This document shows positions 19,226 through 28,440 of a stretch of 28,633 nt of DNA, one piece after another; the first letter of the stretch is position 1; each line of letters begins with the position of its first letter. This stretch comes from Polysphondylium violaceum (Eukaryota > Evosea > Eumycetozoa > Dictyosteliales > Dictyosteliaceae): assembly GCA_000277445.1 (NCBI GenBank), contig AJWJ01000292.1, forward strand, positions 1 through 28,633. Reading direction: 5' to 3'. Below the pieces are notes generated by a model. That model ran no database searches. It was given only the letters and a program-made list of their open reading frames with translations, and was not told the origin of the DNA. The translations under genes and the position numbers were made by a program.

Positions 19226-19506
19226 CCATCATCATTCACATCATTAAAAATATATAATTACTATTATTTATAAAACACAACCTTTTATATTTCTGTCTCT
19301 TCGTTGAGTGAAAAATGCAAAATGAAAAATCATGATTGAATTTACGTGCGCAAAAATTTCTTAAAATTTTTCCGAATCATTTTTTTGCAAAAATTTCTGA
19401 TCATCATTTTTGTTTACGCGCGCTTCCCTCTTCTTTTTCTAAACTGTGTGTAGAGAGCGAGTGGCAGAGATAGGAGAGATATTGATATCATATCAGGGAA
19501 TAAAGA
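19226..19506 (+). promoter_or_regulatory. Promoter of the eIF2-alpha-kinase-like gene with paired GC-rich words
   Basis: TTTACGTGCGC (19341-19351) and TTTACGCGCGC (19413-19423) flank two copies of GCAAAAATTTCT (19350-19361 and 19387-19398), the first overlapping the GC-rich word. CpG-dense words are rare in this DNA, so the paired arrangement looks like a regulatory module. The remaining sequence is A/T-rich 3' DNA of the permease and a purine-rich leader (GAGAGCGAGTGGCAGAGATA) just before the ATG. Confidence 0.5.
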
Positions 19507-21030
19507 ATGTGGAAGCTTTTTAATCAAACAAGAGGCCCTTCTTTACTCTTGATAGGTAATAATCCTGCACCTACGGTAAACAACAACTATTTAAATGAAA
19601 AAAAGAAACAGCAACAGCAGCAACAACAACAACAACAATCGCAGCAAAAAAGTGAAAATGATGTGGTTCGAACAGAGAGAAGGAAATCGATATCTACACT
19701 AGTGGGTGCGACTTTAAAGACAGATTATAAAGATTTAAATCATATGACATTGTTATTGGCGAAATCAAGTATTGATGTATCACCTTTTGCTGACAAGAAA
19801 ATAAGAAAGCCACAACAACCCCAACAAACTACTACAACGAGCACTACAACAATAAATCTATCATCATTGAAAAAGAATCATTCAATTGTCACCCCAGATC
19901 AAGAGTTTTTCAATAGTTTACCATCATTAGAACAAGCACCACAACCATCTTTTTCATCAACCTATATAGAGAGCAATGAAGTCGTAATAGAGTCATCAAA
20001 TAGTAGTAATAATAATAACAATAATAACAATAACAATAGTAATAGTAGATTTTTAAATGATTTTAGTCAAATGTCAGTACTTGGAAAAGGATGGAGTGGT
20101 ATTGTTATCAAAGCTGAAAATATATATGACGGTATTGAATATGCAATCAAAAGAATTAAAGTGAATCAAAAACTACCAACCAAAGAACTAATGGAGGTTA
20201 GAACTATGGCCAGACTCAATCACCCAAACATTGTACGATATTTTAACTCTTGGATTGAAGAAGAAAACCAAATAGATCATTATGGTGAATCCATTTTATT
20301 TAAGCAACAACAATTACAACAACAATATGATGAATCAAATAATAATAATAATAATGTAAACTATAACAATAACAATAACAATAATAATAATGTAAACTAT
20401 AATAATCCCAAATACTCTTTATATATTCAAATGGAGTTTTGTAAATATGGTACCCTTAGAAAGATTTTAAACAGTCGAACAGAGATTAATTTAAAGCAAT
20501 CAAGGGAGATTGTAAAGCAAGTTTTAATTGGATTACAATATATTCACGCACAGGGTGTAATTCATAGAGACATCACTCCAGATAACATATTTGTTTGTGA
20601 GCAACCATTAAGTGTCAAAATTGGTGATTTTGGATTAGCTATTACTTCAGAAGCATTAAACAATCAATCAAAACAACAACAATTAAATAATAATAATAAT
20701 AGTAATAGTAATAATAACAACAAGGGTGTTGGTACATTTATATATAGTAGTGTTGAACAAGAAGAAGGTAAACACTATGATGAAAAAACAGATGTCTATA
20801 GTTTGGGCGTCGTGTTTTATGAAATGTTGAATACATTCTCGACAAATATGGAAAGAATTGATAATCTTGGAAAATTAAAAAAATCATCGCTTGTCAACTC
20901 AATCATCTCGAATCTCTACCCATTGGACGCATCATTTATAACTACATTAATTCATGCTCACAGACCTCATTCCAATCAAATCCCAACCAATGTCGTTGAC
21001 TTTCCTCCTTCCTCTTTTATTTATGAATAA
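19507..21030 (+). CDS. eIF2-alpha-kinase-like (GCN2/PEK family) protein kinase
   Basis: Single exon, 507 residues. The N-terminal 180 residues are low complexity (Gln, Thr, Asn runs). The kinase domain starts near 189: Gly loop GKGWSG (193-198), Lys215 in AIKRIK, then RLNHPNIVRYFNSWIEEE, a strong hallmark of eIF2-alpha kinases, followed by an Asn/Gln insert at the usual place. The catalytic loop reads HRDITPDN (353-360), so the normal Lys is Thr357, while Asp355 and Asn360 remain. DFGLA is at 374-378; a second Asn insert lies in the activation loop; then GTFIYSSVEQ, TDVYSLGVVFYEML and NMERI, again as in GCN2/PEK. There is no RWD or HisRS-like domain, so it resembles the kinase core alone. eIF2-alpha phosphorylation as the reaction is inference. 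Loss of the catalytic Lys raises the possibility of reduced activity. Confidence 0.85.
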   Translation: MWKLFNQTRGPSLLLIGNNPAPTVNNNYLNEKKKQQQQQQQQQQSQQKSENDVVRTERRKSISTLVGATLKTDYKDLNHMTLLLAKSSIDVSPFADKKIRKPQQPQQTTTTSTTTINLSSLKKNHSIVTPDQEFFNSLPSLEQAPQPSFSSTYIESNEVVIESSNSSNNNNNNNNNNSNSRFLNDFSQMSVLGKGWSGIVIKAENIYDGIEYAIKRIKVNQKLPTKELMEVRTMARLNHPNIVRYFNSWIEEENQIDHYGESILFKQQQLQQQYDESNNNNNNVNYNNNNNNNNNVNYNNPKYSLYIQMEFCKYGTLRKILNSRTEINLKQSREIVKQVLIGLQYIHAQGVIHRDITPDNIFVCEQPLSVKIGDFGLAITSEALNNQSKQQQLNNNNNSNSNNNNKGVGTFIYSSVEQEEGKHYDEKTDVYSLGVVFYEMLNTFSTNMERIDNLGKLKKSSLVNSIISNLYPLDASFITTLIHAHRPHSNQIPTNVVDFPPSSFIYE

Positions 21031-22594
21031 AGTTTTTTTATTTTAATGAATTATTTGCATTGATATTATATGAATATTTACTACTATTCCCCTATTGTTT
21101 ATTTGATTCCAAATTGATTTTTATTATATTTAATCTCAAAAACATATGTTTTAAAATAATTCAATGAGTTTAACGGTGGTTGTGGTGGTGTTTGCGTTCT
21201 ATTGATTATTTTCCATGAATTCAATTCCCTTTATACCGATCTACTTTTTCCCATACCCCCACCCTCTTTAGATTTTTCATTTTACTATTGATAATAGTAA
21301 TAAAACTAATACAATTATTTGAATCATTTGTGTGAGTGTGTGAGTGTGGTGAATGGAAGGGGTAAAAGAGTTGAAAAAATTTCATATTCTCAATACTATA
21401 ATGAATTTGTCCACATTATCCTCTTTAGTATATAATCATGTCTATCATTCACAATAGATGTTAAACTATCACCCCCCCCCCCCTTTGCCACAACTATTTT
21501 TTTTCTCTTGTCATCCCCCTCAAACAAAACATTTATCCCTCCACCCCCCACCTTTGCCACATATATCTACCATCAACTATCACTATTAGCAATAACAATA
21601 CATCAGCAAAATCAATTAGATTTTTCTAATTTTTTCTATCTTCTCCACTCCTCTAAATCAATACTAAACATTGTTTCTATTTTTATTGTCGTTGTATACT
21701 TGATCATAATTTAAAATACTTGGCACACATTCAGAAAACATAAATACATTAATAATATAAATAAAAAAATAGATAGTTTATATTCATATTTATAATAGTA
21801 TGAGAAATACACATAGTCAATAACAATAACACCTTTAATTCTTTTTTTCAATGTTAATGCCATCAATATAATATTTTTATTATCTCACTAATACTATTAC
21901 CACCACACCCACTCTTAATATTTTTATTTATTTCAAGTAAGTATTCCTCTTCTAAAACACCTATTAAATAATCACTCTCTTCAACACCAAAACCGATTAA
22001 AACTCTTTTTTTTTTTTCCTCTTCTTTAAAAATATCATTACTATTGTTATTATTGGAGTGTTTTAACTTGATAATAATTAAAAATAGTTAGTTTTCATTT
22101 AGAGAAAAAAAAAATCAAACTCTTACACCCCCACCCCCACTTGATACACATTTTTATTCTGGAAACATCATCTTTTTTGTTATTGGTAATTATTATTTTT
22201 TAGGATAAAATCACAACAATCAATTTTATGCAATGTACTGAATATGTGTGTGTGTGAGTTTGTGTGTGTCTGTATGTTTTAATATTTCCCTCTCTTTACA
22301 ATAGAGTGGTTAACAATAATAATAATGTGTGTACTTTTACAATCGACCTCACCATTCTAAAACTAAATTAATTTTATTTTATTTTTGATATTATTTTGAT
22401 TACACCTAATCCAAACAGAGAGAACACTCCCTTCCCATCTATTATAGTATTGTTACAATATTATAATACACATTCCTTTGACACAAGAGAGAGAAAGGGA
22501 CACGCAGAGAAAGCAAAGAGATTCAAGGTTATCTTTAGAACCAGATTTTATATTAATTACTATCGATAGGGAGAAGGATTTGTGCGTGTGTCAC

Positions 22595-22618
22595 TCCAAA
22601 TATTTGGAATATAAATAG
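22595..22618 (+). promoter_or_regulatory. Palindrome plus TATA box
   Basis: TCCAAATATTTGGA (22595-22608) is a perfect 14-base palindrome resembling MADS-box (CArG-like) sites, immediately followed by TATAAATAG (22610-22618) and an A-rich leader. This is the clearest core promoter in the spacer. It could drive the small ORF at 22677, a non-coding RNA, or a distal leader exon of the Sec7-PH gene. Confidence 0.5.
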
Positions 22619-22676
22619 AAAAAGGTACATTTTCATTTAAAACAAACATAGAAACATTAGATCACATATCTATCAC

Positions 22677-22871
22677 ATGCCTCTTTCCAAAGATTATTAT
22701 CATAATAGTCCTATTTTTTGTTGTTTTTTTTTTTTTTTGTGTTTTTTTTTATTTTTTTATTTTATAGCAATTGCAATTATAGTAATAGACTTCGTGGTAT
22801 ACACAAAAGTAAAAAAACAAAACAAAACTGTCTATTCATTAATAGCAAAAACACTAAAATTTGATGAGTAA
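22677..22871 (+). CDS. Hypothetical 64-residue membrane peptide
   Basis: This frame begins at the first ATG about 60 bases after the TATAAATAG box. It encodes a short polar head (MPLSKDYYHNSPI), a Phe-rich run from T tracts, a plausible single membrane helix (FIAIAIIVIDFVVY) and a basic tail (TKVKKQNKTVYSLIAKTLKF). Against it: much of the hydrophobic part comes from simple T runs, and TTTTATAG at 22761-22768 looks like an intron acceptor. No homologue is recognised. Confidence 0.25.
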   Translation: MPLSKDYYHNSPIFCCFFFFLCFFLFFYFIAIAIIVIDFVVYTKVKKQNKTVYSLIAKTLKFDE

Positions 22872-22948
22872 TCATATCCCAATAATTTATCTTTTATAAA
22901 GAATCGTGTAGTAACAGTAGAGTATAGTAGTAGTATAACTAATTTGTA

Positions 22949-23005
22949 TGCAAGGCGGCAAACGGTAGCTTACACCATTTTTTGACATTTGACCTCTGCT
23001 TTGCA
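22949..23005 (+). ncRNA. Candidate small structured RNA (Class I-like)
   Basis: A GC-rich island in very AT-rich DNA. TGCAAGGC (22949-22956) and GCTTTGCA (22998-23005) form an 8-pair closing stem as RNA, one pair being G-U, which favours the plus strand. The 57-base span matches the size (about 42-65) and terminal-stem layout of dictyostelid Class I RNAs. Inside, GCTTACACCA resembles the conserved Class I word CCUUACAGCAA, 8 of 11 matching as I recall it. A T run follows the stem directly (23007-23014). TCCCAATAA at 22877-22885, about 64 bases upstream, is a near match to the DUSE element. Each clue is weak on its own. Confidence 0.3.
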
Positions 23006-23526
23006 CTTTTTTTTCATCCTTGTTAGCCGATAGTTCCTTTTTTTTTTTTTTTTTTTGATTTTTTTTTTTTGATTTTTATTTTTTTAAAAAAATTTTGATC
23101 AAAAAATAATAAAATTTTTGATCCCAAATCTTGTTACCCCCACACCTCAACACTCACACATACAAAGATATAATTTCAATATCTATCAAAACACACTCAC
23201 TCAACTCACACCATTGTGATATTTTTCTGTATAGTATTGTTTATTTATTCTAAGCACACTCATCACTCACTCTCATCCCTCACATTATTTATTTATTTAT
23301 TTATTCCCCCAACTCCCTCACTCATCACATTTAAATATTAATCACACACCACCCACACCCACTCACTCCACATAAAATTTTAAAAATATCATCACATTTA
23401 CATATATTTAACACCTTTACACACACCAACAATACAAAGACAGACAGACAACTGTTTAACACAACAAATACACCCATTATTTAATCACATACATCGACAA
23501 GTTGTTGATTATTAATTACAGTTGTG

Positions 23527-23578
23527 GTATGTTAATTTTTTCTTAATTTTTTTTAATTCTTTTTTTTATTTTTTACAG
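23527..23578 (+). other. Probable 5' UTR intron of the Sec7-PH gene
   Basis: GTATGTTAAT at 23527 and TTTTTTACAG ending at 23578 bound a 52-base T-rich stretch with the form of a dictyostelid intron. It sits between a C/A-rich presumed leader exon and the coding ATG at 23758. No coding frame helps confirm it. Confidence 0.45.
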
Positions 23579-23757
23579 GATATTTTTTTTTATCTCTCCT
23601 CAGTCTTAGTTTTTTTTTTTTTTTACTAAAAAAAAGTGATTCGGTAGATTTTCTCACAGAATCGGAATCAATAAAACTAATTCTCTAAATACATAAATTT
23701 ATTAAATTTCTATAGTAGATAAACCTATTTATTATTTCAATCTATTGTACCATATAA

Positions 23758-26357
23758 ATGCTTCATAAAGTATTAAAACAGAATAATAACAACAACTACT
23801 CAACAACAAGTGTAACTCAAGTTTCAAATCCATCAATCGATCATCAATCAAATAATCTCTCAAACAGTAATATTACCTATTCATCAGCAAAATCATATTT
23901 GTCAGAGGATTTTTTTTCAGTTACTTCAAACACTAGTGATTTTATAAATATGTCATCATACTCTACAGGCACAGAACACATGTTAAACTCTGATCACACA
24001 ACACCGTCCATTGTTGACGAGTGTCAAGATAATAATCAAAGAGATAATAGTAATATCACATCATCCACAGTGAGTCAAAGCACGGACGATCAATATTGCA
24101 CATCTTCATCAATCTCTATTAATAACAATCCAACCAATACACCAATTCAAGATGGAGCCGATATTAAAAACAGTAGGAATACAAATATCAGCAGCAGCGG
24201 CGGCGGTGATAATTTGACAACAATAACAGCAACCAATAGTTCTCAATCAAGTTTAGCCAACAGTGAACGTGAATTGAATTGGTCTGCTTTGAATAATAAA
24301 ATGAAATCAATAGATAAATTGGATTTAAAGAGAGGATCCATATTGATAGAACACTTGTCAGAATATAATAAATTGGTATCATCTCAAGTTATTTTAGGCG
24401 AAGAGAATTTATCAGAATCAAGTAACAATACATCTGAAATTACAGACGCAGTATCTGTACAATTACATATTCAACCACCATCATCACCAATCTCAACATC
24501 ACAAAATCCAAAACCAGTTCAACAATTAACTCAAAATCAACTCGATAACATCATTATGGCTGGTATTAATTTATTTAACGAAAAACCAAAAAAAGGTATT
24601 GAATACTTTATTTCACATAAACTTATAACAAAAACACCAGAATCTGTTTCCGAATTTTTACATTTATGTCCATTATTAAATAAGAAATCAATTGGTGATT
24701 ACCTAGGTGATATGTATGTATTATTGTTATTATTATTATTATTTTTATTGATATAAAACAAATATTAATTTAATCAATATAATCAATATCTAGAGATCCA
24801 TTTTGTATATCAACATTGGAAAGTTTAATTGCAAGATTTAATTTTCAAGATTTAGATTTTGACATGGCATTAAGACAATTATTATATTGTTTTAGATTAC
24901 CAGGTGAAGCACAAAAGATTGATAGAATAATGCAAAGATTTGCAAATCAATTTTATAAAGATAACTTAAAAAATGTTTTTGAAGATCCAGATGCTGTTTA
25001 TATGTTGGCATTTGCAACCATTTTATTAAATACAGATTTACATCATCCATATATTAAGCCAACCATGACAAAATCAAAGTTTGCCAAATCACTATATAAA
25101 ATAAACAATGGTAAAGATTTGCCATTGGAATACCTGGAAGATCTCTATGATAGAATTAATGTCGATGAAATTAAAATGGATCCAACTGGCGCTTTGTTCC
25201 CCTACGCCGTCAAGAAAGGTTGGTTAAATATTCGTGTCAAGGGTAAAGTTGCCGACAAATGGAGTAGAAAATGGTGTGTACTCAGTCAAGGTACTTTGTT
25301 CTTTTTCAGAAAACCTACCGATCAAACACCAGTTCGTTATCTTAGACCAGACACTGTTATCACACCACAAAAGGAAACCAAAGGCAAAAAGAATTGCTTT
25401 ATCCTCAATCACAGCTCACCACCCATTTGCGTAGAGTCAATGTTGAAAAACTCGTCCATTGGCACCAAACTTCCCACCAAATTTAATCCTCAACTATTGA
25501 TTCAACAATTGGCATCATTTGGTAAAGAAAAAGCAAAGGAACCAAAGTTTTGGGACTCAATCTCTGAAAAAATGTACAGCGATCAAAAATTTGATACCCT
25601 TCAAGAGGTTGTAGATACCGACTCTGTTAGTTCCATTGACACACTCTCTGAAACCTCTTCTGCCTATTATGATGAAGATGTTTCACCAGCTTCATCCATT
25701 TCATCAACATCACCAATTTCAAACTCTCTTCACTATCAACAACAAAAGAAAAAAGGTTTCTCTCTTAGATTGGGTAATAAGAAAACCAAAGATCAAATCA
25801 TGTCAATGTCTGAGGAAACCAGTGCAAATGTTCAATTTAATCAACCAACCAGTAGCAACAACAACTCACCATCTTTATCTAGACCACCCAAACCAATCAA
25901 TCCATCAAATCCACAACCAAACCACTCGTTAACTCAACCAAGACCAACTATTTATAAAACTGTTTCATCTTCTTCCTTGATGCGTTCATCGAGTATTTCA
26001 TCTTTTTCTTTACCATCACAAACAACCACTACAACAACCACTTCAGCCACCCCTACTAAACCAGCAACAACCACTACAACAACCACCACTACAAACTCCA
26101 CCCCAACAACTACTACAACTACAACTTCAACAACAACCACCAGTCATGGTCTTCCACCTGTATCATCTACTTTAACAACATCATCAACTGTCAACAACAA
26201 TAACCTCAACATTGATTCACTCACTAAACTCCAAGAGAAAATGATTAAATCTTCATCAAAAAGAACAAACACTTGTATTTTAAATGCTGATACCAAAAGA
26301 GAAAGAGATAGCTGGATTAGATTAATTTTACAAGAGTTTACTTCTGCCAGTAAATAA
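23758..26357 (+). CDS. Sec7-PH Arf guanine-nucleotide exchange factor
   Basis: Two exons, 23758-24713 and 24794-26357, joined at Ile319 across an 80-base intron (GTATGT...ATCTAG), encode 839 residues. Residues 1-260 are Ser/Asn/Thr-rich. The Sec7 domain runs from about 275 to 455: KKGIEYFISHKLI, SIGDYLGD, then across the splice ALRQLLYCFRLPGEAQKIDR with the glutamic finger Glu357, and MLAFATILLNTDLHHP. It should catalyse GDP release from Arf GTPases at membranes. A PH domain starts at GWLNIRVKGK (Trp462) with WSRKWCVLSQGTLFFF and NCFIL near 520. Its last strand and helix (NTCILNADTKRERDSWIRLI, Trp826) come about 280 residues later, after a Ser/Thr/Asn insert. The domain order matches cytohesins but lacks their coiled coil. 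Confidence 0.9.
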
Positions 26358-26434
26358 AATCTAATAAATTATTATATATATAAAAAAAATTCTAAACAAA
26401 TATGTGTATATATTATTTTATTATTATGTTGAGT

Positions 26435-27297
26435 TTATTTATAAAGAATTAAAAATGAATGACCACTTCCAGCACAGACAAACCCATTATTTGAACCTTT
26501 AATAGTATGAATTAATTTAGGTGTGCTTTGATTTTCACCTTCTACACCTGGTATAACTATCTCTGAGAATCCCAATTGATAATGTTCATTCCAACCAAAT
26601 GAATAAATATCATTTTCCTTTGTTTGCACCAATACATGTTCAGAGCCAATTGAAAAATTTAATACTATTTTATTTTTCAGAGGTCCAGAGTCAACATTGG
26701 TAAATACTTTAAAGTCTTCTTTAAAAGATCCATTTCCTAAAGTTCCATACTCTCCTCTTCCACATATATACAGATTACCTTGTTTTGTAAGTAAACAACT
26801 ATTACTCCATCCACATTGTATATCTTTTATAAACAAATCTGTCTCTTTTTCAATGTTGTTAAACTCAATTCTATGAATAACTCCTTCTGCTGTTTCTACC
26901 TGAGTACCTATACCCAATTGACCATATTTATTATTCCCAAAACTATATAATATATTTGGCTCTGAATATAATAATGTGTGTTTAGCTCCACAAGCTACAG
27001 ATTTAATAATTGAATCATTATCAGTTTTGCTTTGGTCATGTAAACTTATTGTCTTTGGTGTTAATTGATATTGATCTAAACCATTACTGAGTTGACCATC
27101 TTTATTGCATCCCCATCCAAAACATTTATTATCGATTGATAATGCAATACTATGTCTCATTCCACATGCTATTACTTTTATCTTTATATTATTAAAATAA
27201 TCCATTAAAACTGGAATAGATTGATTGTTTACTTTTTTAAATCCAAATTCATTTTGACTATTTACTTTTTTCTTTAATACTAATCTTCTTTTAACAA

Positions 27298-27396
<99 letters not shown>

Positions 27397-27969
27397 CTGC
27401 TTTTATGTCTTGTTTCTCTTTCTCTGCTTCTAGTAAGCCTAGTTGACCATGACTATTTGATCCCCATGAATAAACTCTACCTTGATCATCTAATGCTAAA
27501 CTATGATTCCAACCTGCAGCACAATCTATTATATTTATATTTGAATCTATAAAATAATCGATTATCTTTGGTTTTAGTTGAAAATCATGTTGATTATAAT
27601 CACCTTTTACCTCGGTAAGGCTAGAAGCTGTTGGTGTTATTGTTGTTGCTCTAGTTGAGTTTTCTAAATAATAACCTAATTGACCACAATCATTTAAACC
27701 ACAACTATAAATATATTTATTGTTGACAATAAAAAAGGTAAAACTACCACCACCTACTACTTTATCAATGTTTATATTGTCTTTATGATGATCATCTCTA
27801 TTGAAAACATCATGATCAATTAGAGTAGGAACACTTGTATCATCTACATTATTTAAACCTAGTTGGCCAGTACTACCCGATCCCCCTATTTAAAAATTAG
27901 ATTATAAAACATCATCCATTGATTATAATTACACATACATGAATAAATGAAATTGCCAATATTCTTCAT
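26435..27969 (-). CDS. RCC1-repeat beta-propeller protein
   Basis: Two exons on the minus strand, 27969-27939 and 27885-26435, give 493 residues. The splice completes Trp11 in FIYSWGSGSTGQLG, a canonical RCC1 repeat, which supports the tiny first exon and the ATG at 27969. Seven repeats can be counted: SWGSGSTGQLG, SCGLNDCGQLG, SWGSNSHGQLG, GWGCNKDGQLS, SFGNNKYGQLG, ICGRGEYGTLG and SFGWNEHYQLG, enough for one complete seven-bladed propeller. A 32-Asn run (residues 175-206) and a basic stretch (KRRLVLKKK) lie between repeats 3 and 4. No other domain is present, so this could be a Ran-type exchange factor, an ATS1-like protein or a scaffold. The repeats alone do not say which. Confidence 0.9.
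27299..27394 (-). repeat. AAT trinucleotide repeat encoding 32 Asn
   Basis: An uninterrupted array of 32 AAT codons on the minus strand, in frame within the RCC1 protein. It is a pure microsatellite with no synonymous AAC codons, unlike most other Asn runs in the window, which mix AAT and AAC. That suggests recent expansion by slippage. Confidence 0.95.
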
Positions 27970-28440
27970 CCCAATATGCACAAACTTATGATTTTTGAAT
28001 AATTTTTTTTTCTTTTTATTTTGAGACAATTAAGCAAAGGAACTTATAATTTTTTACTCAATCCAAACATTATAGTTAATAATGTTTAAAATTAAAATAA
28101 GAATGTTTTTCTATTTACAATTAAATATGTTGCAGTATTTCATTTATTTTTTGTTGGGCAACATAAGTTCCTTTTGTTTGAACTGTGTTTACTCAATTCA
28201 AACATCAGAGTTGAATAGATGGCTTATACACATAGTGCCCAAATTAAATTTAAAAATGTAAATAACATTAATAGAGTTCCAACTTTAGAAAACTCTATGT
28301 TCTAATAGAGGTTAGAAAAGCTTAGAATTCAAATGAATGAAAATCAAATATCAATGTTTTAATGTTTCGACAAGTAGCAGTCTCAAATAACAATTAATGG
28401 AGACAACAATATCCTTTTTTATAAATTCTATTAACAAAAT
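27970..28440. other. Spacer between RCC1 gene and rps15, with repeats
   Basis: No gene is visible in these 471 bases. It would hold the promoter of the RCC1 gene and the 3' end of rps15. CAAAGGAACTTAT (28035-28047) is inverted as ATAAGTTCCTTTTG (28163-28176). A 23-base direct repeat beginning TTTACTCAAT (from 28053 and from 28188) follows each arm. ATAGAGTT (28271-28278), AACTCTAT (28291-28298) and ATAGAGGTT (28305-28313) form alternative hairpins. Confidence 0.5.

Larger units (their letters stand above)
21031..23757. other. 2.7-kb spacer with C-rich tracts, upstream of the Sec7-PH gene
   Basis: Mostly non-coding. It contains a run of 12 C (21472-21483) and further C-rich blocks (21540-21552, 22122-22140). 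The 11-base word CCTTTGCCACA occurs twice (21482-21492 and 21551-21561). GT-rich stretches occur near 21330 and 22240, and long T runs near 22721-22760, 23038-23070 and 23608-23624. The part 23130-23480 is C/A-rich with almost no G on this strand and includes a CACACCACCCACACCC block (23344-23359) like dictyostelid CA-rich/G-box elements. It is probably the promoter and leader of the Sec7-PH gene. A promoter with a small ORF and a candidate RNA are listed separately. Confidence 0.5.

Noticed and set aside
21508-21714. 68-codon plus-strand frame in the large spacer
   Set aside because: Low-complexity Pro/Ile/Ser translation of C-rich and T-rich DNA, with no promoter signal or family resemblance.
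27299-27394. Possible CRISPR-like or satellite array
   Set aside because: It is a trinucleotide microsatellite in frame in a protein, with no spacers.
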